Assembly (NCBI GenBank): GCA_041581135.1
Contig: JBFGCM010000086.1
Coordinates: 1 to 15,555 of the forward strand
Direction: 5' to 3'
DNA from: JBFGCM01 sp041581135
GTDB taxonomy: Bacteria; Actinomycetota; Acidimicrobiia; Spongiisociales; UBA5794
Length of the DNA: 15,555 bases
Under the pieces are notes generated by a model. That model did no database searches. It was given only the letters and a program-made list of their open reading frames with translations, and was not told the DNA's origin. Positions 6,666 to 13,793 of this stretch are shown one piece after another; the stretch's first letter is position 1, and every line of letters starts with the position of its first letter. Made by a program: the position numbers and the translations under genes.

Positions 6666-7678
6666 GGCGTCTCGGCCTCATCGGTACCGGTCTCATCGGA
6701 GCTTCGGTCGGGTTGGGGGCAAAGGCCGTCGGGTGGCAGGTCGCCGGATGGGATCCGAACGATCGGCACCTGGCGGAGGCGTTGCAGATCGGGGCTCTCG
6801 ACACCGCCGTCGATCGCGCCGAAGTCGAAAACGCCGATCTCATCGTGCTGGCCGCACCGCCGGCTTCCATCGTGGCAGAGCTGAGCGCCATCGAGTCCGA
6901 CCGGCTCGTCACCGACGTCGCCGGGGTCAAGACCGCCGTGGTCGAGGCGGGCCGCCATCTGCCCCGCTTCGTCGGGGGGCATCCCATGGCGGGACGGGAG
7001 TCCTCGGGGCCGGTTGGTGCCTCGCCGGCGCTGTTCCGCGGAGCGGCATGGGTGCTCACCACCGACGGCTGTGCATCCGAAGACCTCGCCCGCATGGAGG
7101 AGTTCGTGTACTCGCTGGGGGGACGGCCGCTTCGCATGACGGCACAGGAGCATGACGCAGCCGTGGCGGTGATCAGTCACCTTCCACAGATGCTCGCCGC
7201 GTCCCTCATCCACGTGGCCGCCGAGACCAAGGACTCTATGGCACTGGCTGCCGGCAGTTTCCGCGACCTCACCCGGGTGGCCGTGTCCGATCCCGAGGCC
7301 TGGTCGCAGTTGCTACACACGAATCGGCGCCACGTTGCCGACGCGGTGCGGGCGCTGAACGAGCGGCTGGGCGCATGGGCGGAGCTCGTGGACCACGACG
7401 GCGTCGAGGCCCTGCGAGAGCCGCTGCGACTGGCCCAGCAACGTCGCCGTGACCTGGCACCTCCCGTGGTGGGTGTCGCCGTGGTGCTCGCCGATCAACC
7501 CGGCGAGCTCGCCCGTGTCGGGAAGGCGCTGGAGTCGAGCAAGGTCGACATTCGCGACCTCCAGCTACGGCACGGCAGCCACGGCGGTGGCGGCGTGCTG
7601 ACGTTGTCGGTGCGGCCAGGTGAGGCCGGTGCGTTGCGCGACGCCTTGGAGTCGGTGGGACTGCTGCTTATCGACTGA
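6662..7678 (+). CDS. tyrA: Prephenate dehydrogenase with C-terminal ACT domain
   Basis: Oxidatively decarboxylates prephenate (or arogenate) with NAD(P)+ toward tyrosine. 338 aa, starting at GTG 6662, which overlaps the aroF stop in GTGA (translational coupling). Residues 4-17 (LGLIGTGLIGASVG) are the Rossmann GxGxxG loop. GGHPMAGRESSG (about residues 107-118) and ISHLPQ with His173 are family hallmarks of the substrate site and catalytic His. Residues about 268-338 (VVGVAVVLADQPGELARVGKAL...) are an ACT domain, usually the site of tyrosine feedback. In this operon tyrosine could act at both the DAHP synthase and TyrA, which is inference from domain content. Cofactor choice (NAD versus NADP) and prephenate versus arogenate specificity cannot be read safely. 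It is convergent with the M20 gene, with stops 5 nt apart. Confidence 0.93.
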   Translation: MRRLGLIGTGLIGASVGLGAKAVGWQVAGWDPNDRHLAEALQIGALDTAVDRAEVENADLIVLAAPPASIVAELSAIESDRLVTDVAGVKTAVVEAGRHLPRFVGGHPMAGRESSGPVGASPALFRGAAWVLTTDGCASEDLARMEEFVYSLGGRPLRMTAQEHDAAVAVISHLPQMLAASLIHVAAETKDSMALAAGSFRDLTRVAVSDPEAWSQLLHTNRRHVADAVRALNERLGAWAELVDHDGVEALREPLRLAQQRRRDLAPPVVGVAVVLADQPGELARVGKALESSKVDIRDLQLRHGSHGGGGVLTLSVRPGEAGALRDALESVGLLLID

Positions 7679-7683
7679 CCGGG

Positions 7684-8859
7684 TCAGCGAGCCAGGTGTT
7701 CCATCAGCTGAACCAGCATCTCGGAGCCGACGATGATCCCGGTCTCGATGGCCCGCTCGTCGATGTCGAATGTGGCCGAATGCAGGTCCACCCTGCGATC
7801 CGGCAGCGAGGCGCCCAAGCGGATGAGCGCTCCCGGCATGTCTTCGAGGAACCAGGCGAAGTCCTCGGCGCCGAGGCTCTGATGGGTGTAGTGGGTCGCT
7901 TCGGCCCCGAGCGCGGCGTGGGCCGCCTCCTCCGCCACCGAGATGACAGCGGCATCGTTGTCGACCGGAGGCGAGCCGGGTCGGTAGTCGATGTGAGCCT
8001 TGGCGCCCAGCGGCGTGACGATGTCTTGCACCAGCTTCTCGATGAGCTGCGGCATGGAGTGCCACAGGTCGAGGTCGAAGAGCCGGAACGTCCCGCCCAG
8101 CTCGACCTCGGTGGGAATCACGTTGGCCGCCACCCCGCCGGCAACGCGTCCGAACACCACCAGGGCCGTCTGCCTGGGATCGATGGTGTGGCGCATCATC
8201 GCAGGGAGATCGGTGACGACGCGCGCTGCGGCGTAGATCAGGTCGACCGCTTGATGCGGGCGTGATGTGTGTCCACCGGGACCCGACAAACGGATGGTGA
8301 CTCGGTCGGCGGCGCCGGTGATCGGGCCGGTGCGGAGTCCCACGCTTCCCGCCGGGATGGTGGGATCCACGTGGAACGCGATCATGGCGGCGACACCGTC
8401 CCCGACGCCCTCGCGTCGCATCACCATGGCGCCTCCCGGGACCATCTCTTCCGCGGGCTGGAACACCATGCGGGCACGACCGGGCAAGTCGAGCTCGTTG
8501 AGGACCAGGGCAATGCCCACACCGATGGCAGTGTGTGCGTCGTGGCCACAGGCGTGCATCAGGCCGGGGCGCTGCGAGACGTAGGGAGTCTCGTTGAGCT
8601 CCTGGATGGGCAGTGCGTCGAGATCGGCACGGAAGCCGACCATGGGGCCCGTGGAACCGATGTCGGCCACCAGACCCGTACCCTCGGACCGGGTCTCGGT
8701 CGGAATGCCGACGGCAGCCAAGGCCGTGGTGACGGCCTCGGTGGTCTCGAACTCTTGCCACCCGATCTCGGGTTGACGGTGCAGCGTGCGGCGTAGCTGC
8801 ACAGCGTCTGGGGAGATCCGAGCCGCGAGTTCACGGATGCGTGTGATGCGGGCGGACAT
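7684..8859 (-). CDS. M20-family amidohydrolase (M20D-type, zinc-dependent)
   Basis: 391 aa from ATG 8859 (MSARITRIREL); an in-frame ATG at 8910 would add 17 residues that cross the divergent promoter region. Metal and catalytic motifs of the M20 hippurate/N-acyl-amino-acid hydrolase group are all present: LRRTLHRQPEIGWQEFET near the N-terminus, MHACGHDAHTA (Cys and His ligands), FQPAEE (catalytic/ligand Glu), FHVDPTIP, then the dimerisation domain (SGPGGHTSRPHQAVD), and GAEDFAWF and DLHSATFDID near the C-terminus. Family members cleave amides such as N-acetyl amino acids, hippurate, N-acetyl-diaminopimelate or indole-acetyl amino acids, so the substrate here is open. Predicted cytosolic, with no signal peptide. 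It is divergently transcribed from the ybdK-like gene and shows no operon partner. Confidence 0.9.
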   Translation of the reverse strand: MSARITRIRELAARISPDAVQLRRTLHRQPEIGWQEFETTEAVTTALAAVGIPTETRSEGTGLVADIGSTGPMVGFRADLDALPIQELNETPYVSQRPGLMHACGHDAHTAIGVGIALVLNELDLPGRARMVFQPAEEMVPGGAMVMRREGVGDGVAAMIAFHVDPTIPAGSVGLRTGPITGAADRVTIRLSGPGGHTSRPHQAVDLIYAAARVVTDLPAMMRHTIDPRQTALVVFGRVAGGVAANVIPTEVELGGTFRLFDLDLWHSMPQLIEKLVQDIVTPLGAKAHIDYRPGSPPVDNDAAVISVAEEAAHAALGAEATHYTHQSLGAEDFAWFLEDMPGALIRLGASLPDRRVDLHSATFDIDERAIETGIIVGSEMLVQLMEHLAR

Positions 8860-8869
8860 GCCGAAGGCG

Positions 8870-8875
8870 AGTGTA
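8870..8875 (-). promoter_or_regulatory. Candidate -10 box of the M20 amidohydrolase gene
   Basis: TACACT on the minus strand lies 10 nt upstream of ATG 8859. No Shine-Dalgarno is visible between them and no good -35 is seen. A near-leaderless mRNA is the simplest reading. Confidence 0.35.
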
Positions 8876-8896
8876 GCCCCTGTCCGTCCGGCCCCT

Positions 8897-8926
8897 TTGA
8901 GGTGCGGCATGTCGAACAGGTATGTT
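8897..8926 (+). promoter_or_regulatory. SigA-like promoter of the ybdK-like gene
   Basis: -35 TTGAGG (8897-8902), an 18-bp spacer, and -10 TATGTT (8921-8926). Transcription would begin near 8933, downstream of the in-frame ATG at 8922, so translation must start at GTG 8952, which has its own GAGAGGG site. Confidence 0.6.
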
Positions 8927-8951
8927 GGGCCGGCAGACCAGAGAGGGAACC

Positions 8952-10088
8952 GTGGCGATCATCGAACCGGCATTCACGGTTGGCATCGAAGAGGAGTACC
9001 TCCTCGTCGACCGGGAGACTCGCGATCTCGCCAAGGATCCTCCCAAGGCCATGATGCAGGAGTGCGAAGCACGGCTCGCCGGACAAGTGAGCCCCGAGTT
9101 CCTCAGATCGCAGATCGAGGTGGGGACACGGCCGGCTCCGGACATCGCCTCGGCGCGGGCCGACTTGGCGCATCTACGCGGTGTGGTGTCGGAGGTCGCT
9201 CAGAAGTACGACATGGCGATCATCTCGTCGTCCACCCACCCGTTCGCCGACCCTGACAAGCAGCTCCACACCGACAAGGAGCGGTACAACCTCCTGGCCC
9301 AGGACATGCAAGCGGTGGTCCGCAAGTTGGTGATCTGCGGCATGCACGTGCATGTCGGGATCGGGGACGACGACCTGCGGATCGATCTGATGAACCAGAT
9401 GGTGTACTTCCTGCCCCACCTGCTCGCCCTCAGCACGTCGTCGCCGTTCTGGCGTGGGTCGGACACCGGTCTCAAGAGCTACCGCACGACGGTGTTCCGT
9501 ACCATGCCGCGTACCGGGCTGCCGGAGCACTTCAACAGCTGGGCCGAGTACGAGCGGCACGTGTCGGTGCTGGTCGACGCCGGCATCATCGAAGATGCCA
9601 CCAAGATCTGGTGGGACCTGCGGCCCAGCGCCCGCTATCCCACCCTCGAGATGCGGAGCTCAGACATCTGCACCCGACTCGACGACGCCATGACGGTCGC
9701 TGCCTTGTACCGCAGCATGTTGCGAATGCTCTTCTGCCGGCGCCGGGAGAACCAGCGCTGGCGGACCTACGCCAACACGCTGGTCGAGGAGAACGTCTGG
9801 CGGGCGCAGCGGTACGGCGCCACCGGCTCGCTCATGGACTTCGGCAAGGGCGAGCTGGTGCCATATGCCGATCTGGTCGACGAGCTCATCGAGCTGTTGG
9901 CCGAAGACGCCGAGGAGTTGGGCTGCTTCGCCGAGGTGGAGAATGCTCGCAGCATCGTCAAGCGGGGCACGTCGGCCCACCGTCAGGTCGCTACGTACGA
10001 GGAGTCCCTGGCGTCCGGCCGCAGTGACGAGGAGGCGCTGCAGGACGTGGTGGATTTCCTCATCACCGAGACACTGGAAGGCGTCTGA
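8952..10088 (+). CDS. ybdK: YbdK/GCS2-family carboxylate-amine ligase (glutamate-cysteine-ligase-like)
   Basis: 378 aa from GTG 8952, with GAGAGGG at 8941-8947. The in-frame ATG at 8922 overlaps the -10 box and lacks a ribosome site. The N-terminus FTVGIEEEYLLVD carries the family's acidic metal-binding EEE cluster. HVHVGI (about residue 133) and the R-x-x-x-T/RPSARYPTLEMRSSD region (about 218-232) match GCS2 proteins, and length matches YbdK (about 370 aa). Family enzymes form a gamma-glutamyl or related amide bond using ATP. E. coli YbdK shows only weak glutamate-cysteine ligase activity in vitro, and its true substrate is unknown. Actinobacteria make mycothiol or ergothioneine, and EgtA is a distant relative, but length and motifs favour YbdK. 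A hairpin after the stop separates it from nadE. Confidence 0.88.
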   Translation: MAIIEPAFTVGIEEEYLLVDRETRDLAKDPPKAMMQECEARLAGQVSPEFLRSQIEVGTRPAPDIASARADLAHLRGVVSEVAQKYDMAIISSSTHPFADPDKQLHTDKERYNLLAQDMQAVVRKLVICGMHVHVGIGDDDLRIDLMNQMVYFLPHLLALSTSSPFWRGSDTGLKSYRTTVFRTMPRTGLPEHFNSWAEYERHVSVLVDAGIIEDATKIWWDLRPSARYPTLEMRSSDICTRLDDAMTVAALYRSMLRMLFCRRRENQRWRTYANTLVEENVWRAQRYGATGSLMDFGKGELVPYADLVDELIELLAEDAEELGCFAEVENARSIVKRGTSAHRQVATYEESLASGRSDEEALQDVVDFLITETLEGV

Positions 10089-10113
10089 CGCCCGGTTTCA
10101 CCGGTCCCGGGCG
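10089..10113 (+). terminator. Hairpin after the ybdK-like gene
   Basis: CGCCCGG (10089-10095) pairs with CCGGGCG (10107-10113) around an 11-base loop, starting directly after the TGA. No T-tract follows. It is a plausible weak terminator and agrees with a separate promoter for nadE. Confidence 0.45.
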
Positions 10114-10137
10114 AAATGAGCGTTGCTGCCGTCGCCC

Positions 10138-10143
10138 TAGGCT
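10138..10143 (+). promoter_or_regulatory. Candidate -10 box, leaderless nadE
   Basis: TAGGCT ends 6 nt before ATG 10150, the spacing of a transcript that begins at or next to the start codon. There is no convincing Shine-Dalgarno and the -35 is weak. Confidence 0.45.
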
Positions 10144-10149
10144 GAGCGG

Positions 10150-11841
10150 ATGAAGACCCTGCGTGTGGCCGGCGCTCAGCTGAACCTTGTCGTGGGGGAC
10201 ATCGCCGGCAACCGCGATCAGATCCTGGCCGCGATGGAATGGGCCGAGAGCCTCGAGGCCGACGCGCTGCTCACGCCCGAGTTGGCCATCACGGGCTACC
10301 CCCCGGAGGATCTGTTGCACCGTCGAGCATTCGTCGACGCCAATTTGGCGGCACTCGACGAGATCGCCGCCGCTTCCGGGGACGTGATGACCGTGGTGGG
10401 CTACGTGGACCGCGTCGACGATGCGGTCCGGGTGGCCAACGGCCTCGATGACTCGGTCGACCGCTCGTTGGCGAATGCGGCTGCGCTCGTGAGGGGCGGT
10501 CGCCACGTGGGTACGTACCACAAGGTGCTACTCCCCAACTATGGCGTCTTCGATGAAGATCGCTACTTCGTGCGGGGGACGGCTCCCGGTGCGGTGTGGG
10601 ATCTCGATGGCGTGCTCATCGGCGTGAGCGTGTGCGAGGACATCTGGCGTGCGGATGGGCCTCCCTGCCGGCAGGCCGGGGCCGGTGCCGCCGTGTTGCT
10701 CAACATCAACGCCTCGCCGTACCACGCCGACAAGGGCGATGAGCGCGCCGAGCTGATCGCAGGCGAGGCTCGGCGATCGGGCGTTCCCGTGGTGTACCTC
10801 AACCTTGTCGGCGGCCAGGACGAGTTGGTGTTCGACGGAGACTCGATGGTGTTCGCCGCGGATGGCTCGGCGTTGTATCGGGCCGCCCAGTTCGCCGTGG
10901 AGCGATTCGCGGTGGACGTGCCGGTGCTCGCCCCGGATGAGGCGGCGCCGGGCCCGCCGCGCCCGCTCCTCGAGCACGCCACTCCGGCGCCCCGCCTCGG
11001 GCCCGAGGCCGAAGTGTACGCGGCGCTGGTCACGGGGCTTCGCGACTACGTGGGGAAGAACGGGTTCACCGGGGCAGTGGTGGGATTGTCCGGCGGCATC
11101 GATTCGGCGCTCACCGCCGCCATCGCCGTCGACGCGCTCGGCCCCGAGGCGGTGTGGGGTATCACGATGCCCTCCCGTTACAGCTCGGTGGGCTCTGTCG
11201 AAGATTCGGCCGATCTGGCCTCCCGCCTCGGCTGTCGCTTCGATGTGCTCCCGATCGACGACATCTTCTCCGCCTACCTGGACACCCTCAAAGGCGTGTT
11301 CGCCGGGGCCGAGGAGGGAGTGGCCGAGGAGAACATCCAGGCCCGTATCCGTGGCGCCATGCTGATGGCGGTCTCCATCAAGTTCGGTGGCATCGTGCTG
11401 GCAACGGGCAACAAGTCGGAGATGGCGGTCGGCTACGCAACGCTCTACGGGGACATGGTGGGGGGCTACGCCGTGCTCAAAGACGTGTTCAAGACGCTGG
11501 TCTATCGCCTCGCCGAGTGGCGGAATCGCGAGCGCGAGGTGATTCCTCTGTCGATCCTCACCAAGGCGCCGTCGGCGGAGCTTCGGCCGGATCAGAAGGA
11601 CAGCGACAGCTTGCCGCCGTACGACGTGCTCGACCGGATCCTGGAGCTGTACGTGGAGGATGACCTGTCGCCCGACGCAATCGTGGCGGCAGGGCTGCCG
11701 GCAGACCTGGTCTCCGAAGTCACCGCAATGGTCGATCGCAACGAGTACAAACGGCGGCAGGCGGCACCGGGGGTCAAGATCACCACCAAGGCGTTCGGAA
11801 AGGATCGCCGCCTCCCCATCACGAATCGTTTTCGAGGCTGA
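10150..11841 (+). CDS. nadE: Glutamine-dependent NAD+ synthetase
   Basis: Converts deamido-NAD+ to NAD+ using ATP and glutamine. 563 aa with two domains. The N-terminal nitrilase-type glutaminase (about 1-265) has the full catalytic triad: Glu44 in TPELAITGYPPEDL, Lys125 in YHKVLLPNYGVFDEDRYF and Cys162 in GVSVCEDIWR. The C-terminal synthetase domain (about 290-563) has the ATP pyrophosphatase loop LSGGIDSAL (about 313-321), GITMPSRYSS, LATGNKSEMAVGYATLYGDMVGGYAVLKDVFKT, and the C-terminal KDSDSLPPYDVLD and YKRRQAAPGVKIT motifs. Length fits the shorter bacterial two-domain form (mycobacterial NadE is about 680 aa). It appears monocistronic or heads a transcript into the aminotransferase gene 36 nt downstream. 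Confidence 0.96.
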   Translation: MKTLRVAGAQLNLVVGDIAGNRDQILAAMEWAESLEADALLTPELAITGYPPEDLLHRRAFVDANLAALDEIAAASGDVMTVVGYVDRVDDAVRVANGLDDSVDRSLANAAALVRGGRHVGTYHKVLLPNYGVFDEDRYFVRGTAPGAVWDLDGVLIGVSVCEDIWRADGPPCRQAGAGAAVLLNINASPYHADKGDERAELIAGEARRSGVPVVYLNLVGGQDELVFDGDSMVFAADGSALYRAAQFAVERFAVDVPVLAPDEAAPGPPRPLLEHATPAPRLGPEAEVYAALVTGLRDYVGKNGFTGAVVGLSGGIDSALTAAIAVDALGPEAVWGITMPSRYSSVGSVEDSADLASRLGCRFDVLPIDDIFSAYLDTLKGVFAGAEEGVAEENIQARIRGAMLMAVSIKFGGIVLATGNKSEMAVGYATLYGDMVGGYAVLKDVFKTLVYRLAEWRNREREVIPLSILTKAPSAELRPDQKDSDSLPPYDVLDRILELYVEDDLSPDAIVAAGLPADLVSEVTAMVDRNEYKRRQAAPGVKITTKAFGKDRRLPITNRFRG

Positions 11842-11862
11842 GTCCCGGCGGGGCGATACACC

Positions 11863-11868
11863 TAAGGT
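11863..11868 (+). promoter_or_regulatory. TAAGGT box before the aminotransferase gene
   Basis: TAAGGT lies 9 nt before ATG 11878. It could be a -10 of a near-leaderless promoter, or its AAGG could be a distant Shine-Dalgarno site (10 nt spacing). The -35 region is weak. The same hexamer recurs before the lipoprotein gene. Confidence 0.35.
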
Positions 11869-11877
11869 AACCGTTCA

Positions 11878-12726
11878 ATGGCTCTCCCTGAGGTGCTCAT
11901 CGACGGCCGGTTGTGGGCGGCGAACGAAGCTTCGATTTCGGTGTTCGACCTCTCCCTGCAGCGGGGCTTCGGCGCCTTCGAGTCGATGCATGCGTATCAC
12001 GGTGTGCCGTTTCGGCTCGGCGCCCACCTCGACCGGCTGGAGGTCAGTTCCGGTGCTCTTGGGCTGGTCTTGCCGCCCCGAAGCAAAATCGAAGCATGGG
12101 TGCTGGATCGGGCCGAGGCCGGACGGGGTCTGGGTCCGAACGATGAGGCGGCGGTCCGCCTGTTCGTGACCGCGGGGACCGAGCGGCCCGGCCTCGACGG
12201 CCCGCGAACCATCGTCACCGTGGATCCGCCTCCCGAGCAGCCGGAGGAGTTCGCGGCCCTGCCCACCCCGGCGCCGTGGCACGCCGCCGGCACCGCCTCG
12301 GAGCTGACGGGAGCCAAGACGCTGTCATACGCACCGAACGTGGCCGCGACTCGCGCCGCCAAGGCCGCCGGATTCCACGATGCCGTGCTCGTGTCACGTG
12401 ACGGCATCGTGCTGGAAGGGCCCACGTACTCCGTGGCGTGGTTCCGTGACGGACGGCTGGAGACGCCGGCATTGGACCTCGGCATCCTGCAGTCGATCAC
12501 GCGGGCCGCGGTCATCGAGGTCGCCGCCGAGCTGGGGATTCGGGTGGACGAGGGTGCCTTCCCCCTGGCGCGAATGGAGAGCGCCGACGAAGCCTGCGCG
12601 TTCTCCACCTTCAAGGAGGTGCTCCCGGTGCGGCGACTTGGCAACGTCGAGTTCGGGGCCGGGCCGTTGACCATGAAGCTGCGCAGCGGGTTCCTGGAGT
12701 TGGTGGCACGTGAGACCGCCCGATGA
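11878..12726 (+). CDS. Class IV PLP-dependent aminotransferase/aminodeoxychorismate lyase-like protein
   Basis: 282 aa. Fold-type IV PLP enzyme: SISVFDLSLQRGFGAFESMH at residues about 18-37 matches the PabC/DAT/IlvE opening (RGDGVFE); GAKTLSYAPNV carries the likely PLP lysine, Lys147; DAVLVSRDGIVLEGPTYSVAWFRDG matches the EGSTSNVF cofactor segment with substitutions; and ILQSITRAAVIEVAAELGI corresponds to the GITR phosphate-binding turn, with the Gly replaced by Ser. The family includes branched-chain aminotransferase, D-amino acid aminotransferase and 4-amino-4-deoxychorismate lyase (folate pathway). Length and opening favour a PabC-like or generic class IV member, but substrate cannot be assigned. 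The ATGA overlap with the next gene implies translational coupling. Confidence 0.85.
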   Translation: MALPEVLIDGRLWAANEASISVFDLSLQRGFGAFESMHAYHGVPFRLGAHLDRLEVSSGALGLVLPPRSKIEAWVLDRAEAGRGLGPNDEAAVRLFVTAGTERPGLDGPRTIVTVDPPPEQPEEFAALPTPAPWHAAGTASELTGAKTLSYAPNVAATRAAKAAGFHDAVLVSRDGIVLEGPTYSVAWFRDGRLETPALDLGILQSITRAAVIEVAAELGIRVDEGAFPLARMESADEACAFSTFKEVLPVRRLGNVEFGAGPLTMKLRSGFLELVARETAR

Positions 12727-13106
12727 GCCGGTATCTGTTCCTCGCACAGGCAATCGACGGGCTCTACGAGGCGGTGATCGACCAACCCGAGTCGTGGACC
12801 GAGGAGCGGTACTTCGACTGGATGACCGACGTGGGCGCCGACGGAGTCCCCCCCGGCGCCGCCAAACACCTGCGTGCCGCCGTCCGCGTGGCGCGAAAGC
12901 TCCAAGCCCACTACACCGGCCAGCCGAGGCCGGCGGGCGACTGGCACGCCGCAGTCGACGTCGCCGTCGGGATCCCGGCGTGGCGGCCGAGCCTGGCGCT
13001 GCTCGAGGCCGGCTGGGAAGAGTCGGCCGATCCGGAGCTCGCCGCCGTGCTCGCCGAGCGGTTCCGCATGGTGATGCAAGACGAGTGGTCCGGGAACCGC
13101 CCGTGA
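12723..13106 (+). CDS. Conserved-looking protein of unknown function (127 aa)
   Basis: Starts at ATG 12723 inside the ATGA overlap with the preceding stop. It has many aromatic and charged residues (YLFLAQAIDGLYEAVIDQPESWTEERYFDWM at the start, and WEESADPELAAVLAERFRMVMQDEW at the end), is largely predicted alpha-helical, and has no signal peptide, membrane segment or metal motif. I do not recognise the family. Tight coupling to the class IV aminotransferase suggests a shared function or partner protein, but this is only inference. Confidence 0.72.
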   Translation: MSRYLFLAQAIDGLYEAVIDQPESWTEERYFDWMTDVGADGVPPGAAKHLRAAVRVARKLQAHYTGQPRPAGDWHAAVDVAVGIPAWRPSLALLEAGWEESADPELAAVLAERFRMVMQDEWSGNRP

Positions 13107-13153
13107 CGACTGCGTCGTTACTCGCAGCAGGAGAGAAATCCGTTCGAGTTCCG

Positions 13154-13183
13154 ATGACCGTTCTGTGCGCGGTTGGGTAAGGT
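13154..13183 (+). promoter_or_regulatory. Candidate promoter of the lipoprotein gene
   Basis: -35-like ATGACC (13154-13159, TGAC core), an 18-bp spacer, and -10 TAAGGT (13178-13183), then 7 nt to ATG 13191. The mRNA would start at or within 1 nt of the start codon. Confidence 0.5.
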
Positions 13184-13190
13184 GAACGAC

Positions 13191-13730
13191 ATGGGTAGGA
13201 GATGGCTGGTGTGGGTCGCCGGAGGGGCGATCCTCCTCTTCGGTGCCGCGTGCAACCGCGGTGCCGACACCGACAGCTCCACGACCACCAGTACGTCCGA
13301 CACCGTCGCAACCACGCCCGTCACGGCGGGATCGTCCGCAACCACGTCCCCTCCGGTAGCGGCTCCCGAGTCGACGACCACCACGAGCGAAGCACCCGTC
13401 CTCGGTATCCCCGAGTACCGCATCGTGAGCCGCGTCGCCGGCGACGGTGGCGACATCGTGGTTGTGCTGCTCGACCCGACCAGCTACAACGAGCTCACCG
13501 ACGTCGACCTCCAGAACGTGGTCGGTGACGTCGTCGAGCAGTTCCCGCCGATCCTCGAAGCCCATGTCGTCGACTCTGCCGACGCCGTCGAAGCGGTACT
13601 GGCCGAGAATCCCACACCGGAACAGCTCGCGCTGCTCGACGAGCACTACTTCGTCCGGTTCGAAGAGGGCTTCCGAATGGTCTTCGTGGGCCAGTTCGAC
13701 GCGGTCGGTGACGTGATTCTCGGCTCCTGA
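13191..13730 (+). CDS. Putative secreted lipoprotein with Thr/Ser-rich linker
   Basis: 179 aa from ATG 13191 (MGRRWLVW); an in-frame GTG-like start 18 nt upstream overlaps the -10 box. Residues 1-20 are a short type-II signal peptide: the Arg-Arg n-region, a hydrophobic VWVAGGAILLF core, and a lipobox GAAC with Cys21. The -3 position is Gly, not Leu, a permitted but weaker lipobox. Residues about 22-70 are a Thr/Ser/Pro-rich low-complexity linker (SSTTTSTS, ESTTTTSEAP), typical of actinobacterial exported proteins that span the cell wall. The C-terminal about 110 residues (IPEYRIVSRVAGDGGDIVVVLLDP...) look alpha/beta and acidic, with no known motif. Function unknown; location is inferred as the outer face of the membrane. 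Confidence 0.75.
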   Translation: MGRRWLVWVAGGAILLFGAACNRGADTDSSTTTSTSDTVATTPVTAGSSATTSPPVAAPESTTTTSEAPVLGIPEYRIVSRVAGDGGDIVVVLLDPTSYNELTDVDLQNVVGDVVEQFPPILEAHVVDSADAVEAVLAENPTPEQLALLDEHYFVRFEEGFRMVFVGQFDAVGDVILGS

Positions 13731-13763
13731 GCTCCGTCCTGCCGGGTTGGTCGGACCTCTAAA

Positions 13764-13781
13764 GCGCCGTCACGACGGTGC
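13764..13781 (+). terminator. Possible hairpin between lipoprotein and REC-GGDEF-HD genes
   Basis: GCGCCGT (13764-13770) pairs with ACGGTGC (13775-13781), including one G-U pair, around the loop CACG. No T-run follows, so it may be a weak terminator or a feature of the leader before ATG 13794. Confidence 0.3.
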
Positions 13782-13793
13782 CGATGTTGCCTT

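Noticed and set aside
7565..8761. A 398-codon minus-strand frame overlapping the M20 gene
   Set aside because: It is a frame-shifted shadow on the same strand as the M20 amidohydrolase, rich in His/Arg/Gly and without motifs, whereas the M20 frame has every catalytic motif.
13103..13180. A 25-codon ORF (GTG 13103 to TAA 13178) overlapping the 127-aa gene by GTGA
   Set aside because: It is too short to judge, has no motif, and ends inside the -10 box of the lipoprotein promoter. It is most simply noncoding intergenic sequence.
11997..13646. A 549-codon open frame on the minus strand
   Set aside because: It lies antisense to the aminotransferase, the 127-aa gene and the lipoprotein, all of which show family motifs or coding logic. 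Its translation is Arg/Gly/His-rich low complexity, typical of antisense frames in high-GC DNA.
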